A stretch of 64,000 bases of DNA from Alcaligenes endophyticus (lineage in GTDB: Bacteria; Pseudomonadota; Gammaproteobacteria; Burkholderiales; Burkholderiaceae_B): assembly GCF_026344035.1 (NCBI RefSeq), contig NZ_JAPKND010000007.1, positions 62,001 to 126,000 on the forward strand, given 5' to 3'. The position numbers and the translations under genes are program-made. Under the pieces are notes generated by a model. It saw only the letters and a program-made list of their open reading frames with translations. It was not told where the DNA came from and did not search any database. Shown here piece by piece: positions 50,137-58,400 of the stretch (the stretch's first letter is position 1; every line of letters begins with the position of its first letter).

Positions 50137-50513
50137 AAGATGTTCCTATGATAATAGTTTGCAGGATGAGCAGGCTTGTACAGGCCACATGTTAAACGAG
50201 ATTTGGAGTGAGTACAGCGTTTAAGGTTCCCTAAACCGGATCTTTATGAGCAGAAGGGGCATCGTAAAGCGCTGCCTGCACGCTATTTTCGTTGTTTGTG
50301 GACGGGGTTGGGGCGCCTTTATTAGTGCCAGTTTTTTATGAAGTAGTGCATACTTACGCCTTTTAACAGTTTTGTTACTGTCATAAGCGTAAAGGCTAAG
50401 GCGCCCAAGGTTAATACTACTATTCCTTTCGGCGTACAGTTGCTAGGGTCTTATCCTGCTTCGCATTATATTAAATACCATGTCTGGCGATGACGATATT
50501 AGGAGATAAAAAT
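50137..50513. other. Divergent spacer between msrB and the liv operon
   Basis: This 377-base region holds no convincing gene. TTGCTA (50440-50445) and CATTAT (50464-50469), 18 bases apart, are a possible promoter for the transporter. The msrB promoter should lie near the left end. I saw no long repeat. Confidence 0.4.
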
Positions 50514-51683
50514 ATGAAAACAGGCTCAATGTTGCGTGTGACCGCGCTGTGGGGGGCGCTTGCTTTGGCGTTACCGTTGTCAGTGGCGGCGCAAATTAAG
50601 GTGGGGGTGACTGTGTCGGCAACGGGTGCTGCGGCGTCATTAGGAATACCCGAGCGCAATACTGTCGGCTTGTTACCCACAGAGGTAGCAGGTCAAACCA
50701 TTGAGTATATCGTGCTGGACGATGCCACCGATCCCACTGCCGCCGTACGTAATATGCGTAAGTTGGTGACCGATGATAACGTGGATGTCGTGATTGGTAC
50801 CTCGGTAACACCCGGCTCTTTAGCTATGCTGGATGTGGCCCAAGAAAGCCAGACGCCCATGATTAGCGTAGCGGCCAATGCACGTATTGTAGAACCTGTC
50901 GATGGTGCTCGTGTATGGGCATTCAAGACACCGCAAAATGACCAGCTTATGGCAGCAGCACTGGTAGATGCCATGGAAAAGCAAGGAATTAAAACCTTGG
51001 GCTTTATTGGCTACAGCGACGCTTATGGTGATGGCTGGCTACAGGTCATGCAAGAGGCAGCCGCAAGTAAAGGAATTAAACTGGTTGCCACCGAGCGCTA
51101 CGCTCGTGCTGATACCAGTGTGACGGGCCAAACATTAAAGTTATTAGCGGCGAAGCCTGATGGCATTTTGATTGCAGGATCAGGTACACCAGTGGCGTTG
51201 CCTCAAAGTGAGTTAAAAGGTCGTGGTTATAAAGGTCTAATCTATCAAACACACGGGGCAGCCAATAGTGATGTACTGCGTGTTTGCGGCAAAGACTGCA
51301 ACGATATGTACTTACCTGCAGGCCCCTTGTTGGTGGCTGAGCAATTGCCTGATAGTAATGAGGTCAAAAAAACAGCGTTGGATTACAAAGAAATCTACGA
51401 GGCCAAGTTTGGTGAGGGCTCGATCAATACCTTTGGCGGTCATATGTGGGATGCAGGTTTAATTGTGGCCAATGCCATTCCTAAAGCCTTGGAAAGCGGT
51501 GCGAAACCAGGTACTGCAGCGTTCCGTAAAGCCCTACGAGATGCCATTGAGCAAACCGAAAATCTGGCAGGTTCACAAGGCGTATTTACTATGTCGGCTG
51601 ATAACCATGCAGGGCTAGATGAGCGGGCCCGTGTCATGGTGAAAGTCGTTGATGGGAAGTGGACCTATCAGCCTGATTTGTAA
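50514..51683 (+). CDS. Branched-chain amino acid-type ABC transporter substrate-binding protein
   Basis: This periplasmic binding protein (LivJ/type I fold) supplies substrate to the permease genes downstream. The 389-residue precursor has a signal peptide ending SVAAQ, followed by IKVGVTVSATGAAASLGIPERNTV. The fold's hinge and ligand regions are visible (LVTDDNVDVVIGTSVTPGS, IGYSDAYGDGWLQV). AGGAG at 50501-50505 fixes ATG 50514. The ligand could be leucine/isoleucine/valine or another amide or aromatic compound, since the family is broad. A terminator separates it from livH. Confidence 0.9.
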   Translation: MKTGSMLRVTALWGALALALPLSVAAQIKVGVTVSATGAAASLGIPERNTVGLLPTEVAGQTIEYIVLDDATDPTAAVRNMRKLVTDDNVDVVIGTSVTPGSLAMLDVAQESQTPMISVAANARIVEPVDGARVWAFKTPQNDQLMAAALVDAMEKQGIKTLGFIGYSDAYGDGWLQVMQEAAASKGIKLVATERYARADTSVTGQTLKLLAAKPDGILIAGSGTPVALPQSELKGRGYKGLIYQTHGAANSDVLRVCGKDCNDMYLPAGPLLVAEQLPDSNEVKKTALDYKEIYEAKFGEGSINTFGGHMWDAGLIVANAIPKALESGAKPGTAAFRKALRDAIEQTENLAGSQGVFTMSADNHAGLDERARVMVKVVDGKWTYQPDL

Positions 51684-51692
51684 CAGAGCTTT

Positions 51693-51719
51693 AAAAGCCG
51701 GCTTATAAAGCCGGCTTTT
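51693..51719 (+). terminator. Terminator between the binding protein and permease genes
   Basis: AAAAGCCGGCTT and AAGCCGGCTTTT form a 12-bp perfect hairpin with a 3-base loop. Partial read-through would give more binding protein than permease. Confidence 0.85.
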
Positions 51720-51815
51720 CCGTGTCGCAGAGGCTTACAATCTTGAGGGCTTTGCGTATGGCCTACGCATTTTTTTAGTCCGATACTTTTTCTTGATGTA
51801 CAGGATGTTGTCCGC

Positions 51816-52853
51816 ATGGATACCACCATTGCTTTGATATTGCTGCAAGATGGTGTAGTAAATGGCGCCATTTATGCTTTGCTTGGCCTAGCTTTAGTGC
51901 TGGTCTTTTTGGTGACCCGAGTAATTTTTATTCCTCAAGGGGAGTTTGTCACCTATGGCGCACTGACTTTAGCCTTTCTTTATAACGGGCAAGTACCTGG
52001 TACGGTAATTTTGTTATTGGTAGCAGGCGCTCTGGTGTTCCTGCTCGAGCTCATTCAAGCGGCGCGAACAGGGCGTTGGCGCACCATGTATAAAGTGACT
52101 GCGGTTAATGTGATATTACCCGGGGCACTCTTTTATTTGGCTCCCTATGTCGCGGCTGCCTCCTTACCACTAGGCGTACAGGTTTTATTCGCATTGGCAT
52201 TGGTCATCCCTTTGGGGCCTATGCTGTATAGGTTGGTGTATCAACCTATTGCCGAGGCAAGTGTATTAACCTTACTGATTACTTCGGTCGCCGTACATTT
52301 TGCGATGACAGGCTTAGGACTAGTGTTTTTTGGGCCCGAAGGGTGGCGTACTCCCGCCTTTATGCAGGGGCAAGTGGATATGGGGGCGGTGAGCTGGACA
52401 GCGCAGACCTTCTTTGTGTTGGCCTCTTGTTTATTCCTCATTCTCGCCTTGTGGTTCTTTTTTGGGAAAACTTTGTATGGCCGCGCTCTCCGTGCAACGG
52501 CAGTTAATCGTCGAGGCGCTCGTTTAGTGGGTATTAGCACGAATTTTTCCGGTAGCTTAACGTTTACTTTAGCAGCAGCTATCGGGGCGTTTTCGGGCAT
52601 GTTAATTGCCCCCGTAACGACAATCTATTACGACACCGGTTTTCTTATTGGCTTGAAAGGTTTTGTAGCGGCTATTTTTGGTGGATTGGTAAGTTATCCC
52701 GTGGCCTTGTTCGGGGCATTATTCATTGGTGTTCTAGAGGCCTTCTCTTCGTTTTGGGCCAGTGCCTACAAAGAGGTCGTTGTGTTTACTACGGTAATAC
52801 CTGTACTGCTTTGGCGCTCTTTTGCGAGCAAACACGTTGAGGATGAGGAATAA
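51816..52853 (+). CDS. livH: Branched-chain amino acid ABC transporter permease LivH
   Basis: This is one of the two inner-membrane channel subunits of the high-affinity transporter. It has 345 residues with eight or so helices. Family segments are LILLQDGVVNGAIYALLGLALVLVF, RALRATAVNRRGARLVGI (the EAA-like loop that contacts the ATPases) and the Gly-rich LTFTLAAAIGAFSGML. It is somewhat longer than E. coli LivH (308) because of an added stretch around residues 75-130. The next gene begins 5 bases later. Confidence 0.93.
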   Translation: MDTTIALILLQDGVVNGAIYALLGLALVLVFLVTRVIFIPQGEFVTYGALTLAFLYNGQVPGTVILLLVAGALVFLLELIQAARTGRWRTMYKVTAVNVILPGALFYLAPYVAAASLPLGVQVLFALALVIPLGPMLYRLVYQPIAEASVLTLLITSVAVHFAMTGLGLVFFGPEGWRTPAFMQGQVDMGAVSWTAQTFFVLASCLFLILALWFFFGKTLYGRALRATAVNRRGARLVGISTNFSGSLTFTLAAAIGAFSGMLIAPVTTIYYDTGFLIGLKGFVAAIFGGLVSYPVALFGALFIGVLEAFSSFWASAYKEVVVFTTVIPVLLWRSFASKHVEDEE

Positions 52854-52858
52854 GGGCG

Positions 52859-54694
52859 ATGAAGCGAGTATTAACAGTTTTATTTATAGGTTTGCTGGCT
52901 TTACTTCCTGCTTTATCCAGTACACCCGAGTTTTGGATTACTCAGCTTAACTATATTGGCTTAGCTAGTTTAGTGGTGTTGGGCCTAGTGTTATTGACAG
53001 GAGTTGGTGGCTTGACCTCATTTGGCCAGGCTGCCTTTGTAGGCTTAGGGGCCTATACCACAGCTTGGTTGACTGTACGCATGGGGTGGTCACCTTGGTT
53101 GAACTTAGGTGTAGGTTTGCTGCTTACCTTAGCAACCGCATATATATTAGGTGCCGTTACGCTACGTTTATCAGGTCATTTTTTGCCCTTGTGTACCTTG
53201 GCTTGGTCCCTTTCTTTGTATTACTTATTTGGTAATTTAAGCTTCTTAGGGCAATACGATGGCATCGCAGGGATTGCTTCGCTTAGTTTCTTTGGTTTTT
53301 CTCTTGGTACTGGGCGCAATATTTATTATTTGATTTGGGCGTTAGTGTTACTGTCCTTATGGGGAACCAGTAATTTGCTCAATTCTCGTCCGGGTCGAGC
53401 CATTCGTGCGTTAAAGCATGGCAATAATATGGCGGAGTCTTTTGGCGTCAATATGGCGGCCTACAAAATTATTATTTTTGTTTATGCCGCTTTGTTAGCC
53501 TGTTTGTCTGGCTGGTTGTATGCCCACTATCAACGGGCGGTGAGCCCCAGCCCGTTTGGTCTCAATTACGGTATCGAATACCTATTTATGGCGGTAATTG
53601 GCGGTGCTAGTAGTGTTTGGGGCGCCGTCTTAGGCTCTGCCTTGGTGCTTATACTAAAAGATCAATTGCAAAACTGGTTGCCTAAGTTATTGAATACTAA
53701 CGTCAATTTTGAATTGATTGTATTTGGTATTTTAATGATCTTAATTCTGCAATATGCCCGTGAAGGTGTGTGGCCTTTATTACAGCGAGTTTGGGCCTAT
53801 TTCCCATGGGGTAGTAGTGCTCAAGTACCTTGGCATGTGGATTCAGCGGTACCGCTCTTGCCGCAAAGGCGGCGCCCTGAGCGTGGCACTTTAGTACTGA
53901 ACGTTCAGGATTTACGCAAAGAGTTTGGTGGTCTAGTCGCTGTTAACGATATCAGCTTTAGTGTTTCCGCCGGTGAAATCGTAGGCCTGATAGGCCCAAA
54001 TGGCGCAGGTAAAAGCACGACCTTTAATCTTATTAGTGGGGTATTACCACTAACTAGCGGCGCTGTACAATTTTTAGGTCAATCGTTAGATCATGTTCCA
54101 GCCCGAGAAATTGCGCGCTTAGGAGTAGGCCGGACATTTCAACACGTGCAGTTACTGCCGCAAATGTCCGTGTTAGAAAACGTAGCATTGGGGGCTCACT
54201 TGCGCCAGCCTGTTGGCGTAGTGTCTGCTATTTTGCATTTGGATAGGGCTAAAGAAGCACAGCTATTGCACGAAGCCGCCGTTCAGCTTGAGCGTGTTGG
54301 TCTGGGCGATTTAATGTATGAGCAGGCAGGCAATTTAGCTCTGGGGCAACAACGTATTGTTGAGGTTGCCCGTGCGTTGGCGGCAGACCCGTTGCTTTTA
54401 CTGTTAGACGAGCCTGCAGCAGGGTTGCGTTATAAAGAAAAGCAGGATCTTGCCCAAGTGCTAGGCAGGTTACGCCAAGAAGGGATGAGTCTTTTGCTTG
54501 TCGAACACGATATGGATTTCGTCATGAACCTAACCGACAAACTGGTAGTGATGGATTTTGGCACAAAAATAGCAGAGGGCTTGCCTCAAGAGATTCAACA
54601 AAGCCCTGCTGTTTTACAGGCTTATCTAGGTGGGATAGACGAAGAGCTGGATCTGTGTGATGGTCAACCAGCGACACAGGGGGCACAGTCATGA
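52859..54694 (+). CDS. LivM-LivG fusion: ABC permease joined to its ATPase
   Basis: A single 611-residue ORF combines the second permease (residues 1-300; [20 protein letters not shown] and the [14 protein letters not shown] loop) with the first ATPase (residues 345-611). The ATPase has Walker [10 protein letters not shown] at 379-387 and Walker [13 protein letters not shown]. Its signature is LALGQQR, a variant of LSYGQQR/LSGGQ, and EHDMDFVM is the H-loop. The linker (about 303-345) is Pro- and Arg-rich. No stop or frameshift lies between the halves. Such LivM-LivG fusions are known in Burkholderiales. It overlaps livF by 4 bases. Confidence 0.92.
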   Translation: MKRVLTVLFIGLLALLPALSSTPEFWITQLNYIGLASLVVLGLVLLTGVGGLTSFGQAAFVGLGAYTTAWLTVRMGWSPWLNLGVGLLLTLATAYILGAVTLRLSGHFLPLCTLAWSLSLYYLFGNLSFLGQYDGIAGIASLSFFGFSLGTGRNIYYLIWALVLLSLWGTSNLLNSRPGRAIRALKHGNNMAESFGVNMAAYKIIIFVYAALLACLSGWLYAHYQRAVSPSPFGLNYGIEYLFMAVIGGASSVWGAVLGSALVLILKDQLQNWLPKLLNTNVNFELIVFGILMILILQYAREGVWPLLQRVWAYFPWGSSAQVPWHVDSAVPLLPQRRRPERGTLVLNVQDLRKEFGGLVAVNDISFSVSAGEIVGLIGPNGAGKSTTFNLISGVLPLTSGAVQFLGQSLDHVPAREIARLGVGRTFQHVQLLPQMSVLENVALGAHLRQPVGVVSAILHLDRAKEAQLLHEAAVQLERVGLGDLMYEQAGNLALGQQRIVEVARALAADPLLLLLDEPAAGLRYKEKQDLAQVLGRLRQEGMSLLLVEHDMDFVMNLTDKLVVMDFGTKIAEGLPQEIQQSPAVLQAYLGGIDEELDLCDGQPATQGAQS

Positions 54695-55446
54695 GCCAGG
54701 ATTCTTTAGTATTGCATGCGCAAGATATTTCGGCGCAATATGGCAAAGTCAATGCCGTGCAAAATGTGAGTTTGCGCTTACCAAAAAGTAGCATCGTTAC
54801 GGTCATAGGGGCCAACGGGGCGGGTAAATCGACCTTGCTAAACGGTATTATGGGGTCCCTGCCAGCCAGTGGCCGCTGCTTTGGTAAGGTGCATTATCAG
54901 CAGCAAAATATTTCTAGTTGGGAGGTCGAGCGGCGCGTGGCCGCAGGCATCTCTTTGGTGCCCGAGCGCCGTGAACTGTTTGCCTCGATGACGGTCGAGG
55001 ATAATTTGCTGCTAGGAGGGTTTCGTTTGTACCAAGCGAAAACACCGGGTTGGAGGCAAACGTTAGAGCAGGTGTTTGAGCTTTTTCCTAGGTTGCAAGA
55101 ACGTCGCGGGCAATTAGCCGGTACCTTGTCTGGAGGGGAGCGTCAAATGCTAGCGCTAGGGCGTGCTTTAATGGCTCAGCCCCAAGTGCTCATGCTAGAT
55201 GAGCCTAGCCTAGGATTAGCCCCCAGAGTGGTGCGCGAGATATTTCAGATTATTGCGCGTTTACGCCGCACTGGAGTGTCGATTTTATTGGTTGAACAAA
55301 ACGCTCGTGCCGCGCTGCAGGTGGCTGATTACGCCTATGTGCTTGAAACAGGTGAAGTGGTGTTAGAGGGGCCTGCTAATGAGTTGAGTGATAACCCTAG
55401 AGTGATAGAGAGCTATCTGGGTTTGGGGAAAACCCAGACAGCTTAA
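54691..55446 (+). CDS. livF: Branched-chain amino acid ABC transporter ATPase LivF
   Basis: This is the second nucleotide-binding subunit of the transporter. The 251 residues have an intact Walker A (GANGAGKSTLL), Q-loop region (SLVPERRELF), signature LSGGERQM and Walker B VLMLDEPSLGLAP. The LVEQN segment replaces the usual H-loop His, as is normal for LivF. The ATG overlaps the stop of the fusion gene, so it is translationally coupled. Confidence 0.96.
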   Translation: MSQDSLVLHAQDISAQYGKVNAVQNVSLRLPKSSIVTVIGANGAGKSTLLNGIMGSLPASGRCFGKVHYQQQNISSWEVERRVAAGISLVPERRELFASMTVEDNLLLGGFRLYQAKTPGWRQTLEQVFELFPRLQERRGQLAGTLSGGERQMLALGRALMAQPQVLMLDEPSLGLAPRVVREIFQIIARLRRTGVSILLVEQNARAALQVADYAYVLETGEVVLEGPANELSDNPRVIESYLGLGKTQTA

Positions 55447-55454
55447 TGCTGCGC

Positions 55455-56090
55455 TTAGAAGCGATAGCCAACCCCGACGGTTGTCACCCAGGGGTTGATT
55501 TTTGCTTTCCCGATCGACTGCCCGTTTAATTGCACATCGGGACGTATGTTGATGTAGCGTACATCAGCATTTAAGAACCAGTTTTTATTTAGACTGACAT
55601 CCACCCCTACTTGTGCGGCTAGGCCCCAGCTGTTTTTAATTTTGAGGTCATTGCCAGCTAGCGCACCGCCTGCTTTGGTGCTAAAGAAATGCGTGTAATT
55701 TAGGCCTACCCCTACATAGGGCTGAATGGTGTTGTCAGGTAAGAAGTGATATTGCAAGCTAAGGGTAGGGGGAAGCTGTTTGGTTTCACCGATATTCCCT
55801 AAGTTGCTGTTCAAAGAGTGCTTGAAGGGCAATGCACCGAGTAGTTCCACACCAATGTTTTTCGTTGCCATGTAGGTAATAGAAAAGCTGGGGCGAGTGC
55901 TGCTTTTTACGTCTAGATCAACGGTGCCATTGGCGAGCGAGCCGTTATTAGATTTGGGGCTTACATTGGTAACGCCTACCTTCAGTAGCCAGTCGCCAGA
56001 CTCGTGGGCTTGGCTGTTTGCCAAAGGGATCAAGCAAAGTGTGGCGCTGAGTAGGACAGGCTTAAGAAGGCTGAGTGAAGTCGCTTTCAT
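55455..56090 (-). CDS. OmpW-family outer-membrane protein
   Basis: This is a predicted 8-stranded outer-membrane barrel of the OmpW family, thought to take up small hydrophobic compounds and to respond to stress. The 211-residue precursor has a signal peptide ending SQAHE. The start WLLKVGVTNVSPKSNNG, the central LPPTLSLQYHF and the final VTTVGVGYRF with C-terminal Phe are family features. I chose ATG 56090, which gives a proper signal sequence; the frame extends 26 codons upstream. It is convergent with livF, 8 bases away. Confidence 0.92.
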   Translation of the reverse strand: MKATSLSLLKPVLLSATLCLIPLANSQAHESGDWLLKVGVTNVSPKSNNGSLANGTVDLDVKSSTRPSFSITYMATKNIGVELLGALPFKHSLNSNLGNIGETKQLPPTLSLQYHFLPDNTIQPYVGVGLNYTHFFSTKAGGALAGNDLKIKNSWGLAAQVGVDVSLNKNWFLNADVRYINIRPDVQLNGQSIGKAKINPWVTTVGVGYRF

Positions 56091-56261
56091 GGCTGGGTTC
56101 CGAGTTAGTAGTTGATCATCTGTGCCAGCATGCCTGCCTTTGAGTTGTTGGGTTTTGATACATCTCAATAGCGATGAGTTATGCGTGGTCAGTGTTTGCG
56201 TTAGATCAAACTGTGTCTGGAACTTGCCACAGTTAAGTGGGGAGAAAAAGGTTGTAGCACC

Positions 56262-56933
56262 TTATTGAGGTGGCTCGCTGCGCAGTATGGTCCCAGATTC
56301 AAGTAAATAGAATCGATCGCTTAAATGTGCAGCGAAATGGACGTTTTGTTCCGCCATGACGATGGTATAGCCTAACTTTTTCAGCCCATCTAATGAGCGT
56401 GCAAGCGAGGCGGCGCTAATGGGGGCTAATCCCGCTGAAACGTCATCCAGTAGCAGTAAGTTGGCACCTGTGCGTAGTATGCGAGCAATGGCTAACATCT
56501 GTTGCTCACCAGCCGAGAGTTGAGCAACCGGAAGGCTTCGTTTTTGGTGTAGGGCAGGAAAGAGCTCATAGATTTCAGCCAACGACATGCCCCCTCCAAA
56601 AGAAGACGGTACATCGTCTAGTGGCAAAAGCAGATTGTCCTCACAGCTTAGCTGTAGTGCCGCCGTACGAGCCTTAGATTTGTAAGCAATGCCCAGTTCG
56701 GCTACTTGTGCTGTGCTTAAGTGGCTAGATTCCGTCCCGTGGATACGGATGGAGCCTTGACGCTCAGTGTTGATGCCGGCGATTGCCTCCAGCAAGGTGC
56801 TGCGGTCTGTCGCATCTGGGCTTAACAGCGTGATGAATTCATTTTTGTTGGCTGTTAGCGCAATGTTATGTAGTACTTGACGTTGGTTGGTCTGTACATG
56901 AAGGTTGTTTATCTCTAGGGCCGGCGGCAACAT
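56262..56933 (-). CDS. Degenerate LivF-like ABC ATPase domain protein
   Basis: The 223 residues align along their length with LivF-type ATPases, but key residues are lost. The Walker A at 38-46 reads SPDATDRST instead of GPNGAGKST, so the ATP-binding lysine is R44 and two glycines are gone. Walker B ends LLLLDDVSAGLAP, with D164 in place of the catalytic Glu. The Q-loop region reads YKSKARTAAL instead of YVPEGR-like. The signature LSAGEQQ is largely kept. The frame is intact with no internal stop. No permease adjoins it. It may be a decaying duplicate or a non-catalytic protein. Confidence 0.75.
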   Translation of the reverse strand: MLPPALEINNLHVQTNQRQVLHNIALTANKNEFITLLSPDATDRSTLLEAIAGINTERQGSIRIHGTESSHLSTAQVAELGIAYKSKARTAALQLSCEDNLLLPLDDVPSSFGGGMSLAEIYELFPALHQKRSLPVAQLSAGEQQMLAIARILRTGANLLLLDDVSAGLAPISAASLARSLDGLKKLGYTIVMAEQNVHFAAHLSDRFYLLESGTILRSEPPQ

Positions 56934-57068
56934 TTTTTTCTCCGATAAACAATGCTCCGGTGTCTATAAAATAGGAGTGCGTTAAGGCCAGTATGCGGAT
57001 AGAACTGAGCAAACACCATGCGGGTTTGTCATGATGTGTCGTTGTAGTATGCGTTTGTACTGAGTTTT

Positions 57069-57704
57069 TTATAAAGGTGTTTTTTCTTTATAGTCACACA
57101 GGTCAGCAATCCCGCATTGTGGGCATTTGGGTTTGCGTGCAACACAAATATAACGTCCATGCAAGATTAGCCAATGGTGGGCATCTAACAAGAATGGTTT
57201 GGGGACGAAACGCAACAGTTTTTGCTCAACTTCAATTACATTTTTCCCAGGTGCAATACCTGTACGGTTGGCGACACGGAAGATATGTGTGTCTACAGCC
57301 ATGGCGATTTGTCTGAAGGCTGTGTTGAGCACAACGTTAGCGGTTTTTCGACCTACGCCAGGCAATGCCTCTAAGTCTTCCCGATTATTGGGTACTTGGC
57401 CTTGATGCCGATCTATTAGTAATTGGCAGGTGCGTATTACATTAGCGGCTTTTGTTTTATAAAGGCCTATGGTTTTGATTGCCTCTTTCAGCCCCTCTTC
57501 CCCTAGGGCCAATATACCTTCTGGGGTGCCATGGGTAGGGAAAAACCGTCGAGTGGCGATGTTCACCGATACGTCAGTCGCTTGAGCGGAAAGAATGACA
57601 GCGATCAGTAACTGAAACACACTGTCATATTCCAGCTCGGTCTCTGGATGCGGATTAGCCGCTTGAAAGCGACTGAAGATTTCGTAACGTTTTTGAGCAT
57701 TCAT
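57069..57704 (-). CDS. nth: Endonuclease III
   Basis: This base-excision repair DNA glycosylase/AP lyase acts on oxidised pyrimidines. The 211 residues include the helix-hairpin-helix ALPGVGRKTANVVL with the catalytic Lys, the catalytic Asp in AVDTHIFRVANRTG, and a C-terminal [4Fe-4S] cluster (CVARKPKCPQCGIADLC). The length equals that of E. coli Nth. It follows the rnfB-like gene by 5 bases, an association also seen in gammaproteobacterial rnf-nth operons. Confidence 0.97.
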   Translation of the reverse strand: MNAQKRYEIFSRFQAANPHPETELEYDSVFQLLIAVILSAQATDVSVNIATRRFFPTHGTPEGILALGEEGLKEAIKTIGLYKTKAANVIRTCQLLIDRHQGQVPNNREDLEALPGVGRKTANVVLNTAFRQIAMAVDTHIFRVANRTGIAPGKNVIEVEQKLLRFVPKPFLLDAHHWLILHGRYICVARKPKCPQCGIADLCDYKEKTPL

Positions 57705-57709
57705 GGGTA

Positions 57710-58342
57710 TTAAGAGCGCTGGGTTTGTGCACGGCGTGCACGAGCACGTGCCAGAGCATCTGCGATCAATGCTTGACGTTGTTCGGCTTCATTGGCCGCT
57801 TTGGCTAAGCTGGGTTTGTTGCTTAGTGTGCGTGCCACGGCGCCTGACTCGTTGCCCATTTTGGTAGTAAGGCGTTGTTGGCGTTCTGAGTACCGCTGAG
57901 CAGCCTGTTGCGCATCGTTAGGGCTCCATTCATCGGTGGGCACCATTACTATGCAATCGACAGGGCATGGAGGGATACACAGCTCACATCCAGTGCAGTC
58001 TTGAGCGAGTACAGTGTGCATGAGCTTGTTAGCACCTACTATGGCGTCAACAGGACAGGCCTGTATACAGAGCGTACAACCGATACAGTGCTCTTCGATA
58101 ATGACTGCTCGACTTGGGCCATCAAAGCTTCCACATTCCGGATCTAGGTCGAGAATGGGGCGTTGTAAAAGCTGTGCTAGCTGTTCTATGCCAGCCTTAC
58201 CCCCTGGCGGACAGCGGTTAATGGCTTCATTTTCTTGTACGATCGCTTTTGCGTAAGGCTGACAGGCCTCATAACCACAGCGCGTGCATTGTGTTTGTGG
58301 CAGTAGCGCATTAACTTGCGCAATCAGTGATTCAGTGGGCAT
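57710..58342 (-). CDS. RnfB-like iron-sulfur ferredoxin protein
   Basis: This is an electron carrier resembling subunit B of the Rnf/Rsx complex. The 210 residues have an N-terminal Fe4S4 domain (CTRCGYEACQPYAKAI and CPPGG) and two [4Fe-4S] ferredoxin motifs (CIGCTLCIQACP and CTGCELCIPPCP). A basic, Arg-rich C-terminal tail follows. The N-terminal membrane anchor of true RnfB is missing, and no rnfA, C, D, G or E is nearby, so it probably acts as a soluble ferredoxin. The start is uncertain: ATG 58342 lacks a clear ribosome-binding site, and ATG 58366 lies inside a hairpin. Confidence 0.85.
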   Translation of the reverse strand: MPTESLIAQVNALLPQTQCTRCGYEACQPYAKAIVQENEAINRCPPGGKAGIEQLAQLLQRPILDLDPECGSFDGPSRAVIIEEHCIGCTLCIQACPVDAIVGANKLMHTVLAQDCTGCELCIPPCPVDCIVMVPTDEWSPNDAQQAAQRYSERQQRLTTKMGNESGAVARTLSNKPSLAKAANEAEQRQALIADALARARARRAQTQRS

Positions 58343-58344
58343 GA

Positions 58345-58373
58345 GTAAAAAAATACTAGGGGCCATTGGCCCC
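58345..58373 (-). terminator. Terminator-like hairpin between phaZ and rnfB
   Basis: GGGGCC (58359-58364) and GGCCCC (58368-58373) form a GC-rich hairpin with a 3-base loop. On the minus strand a T-run (58352-58346) follows directly. It would end the phaZ transcript but reaches to within 3 bases of the rnfB ATG and contains an alternative in-frame ATG. Confidence 0.6.
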
Positions 58374-58400
58374 CAGAAGAAAACAACAGTAAGCCGTATT

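Noticed and set aside
58343-58366. RnfB start at ATG 58366
   Set aside because: It lies inside a GC-rich hairpin with a T-run, and the eight extra residues are not typical. ATG 58342 was preferred, although neither has a good ribosome-binding site.
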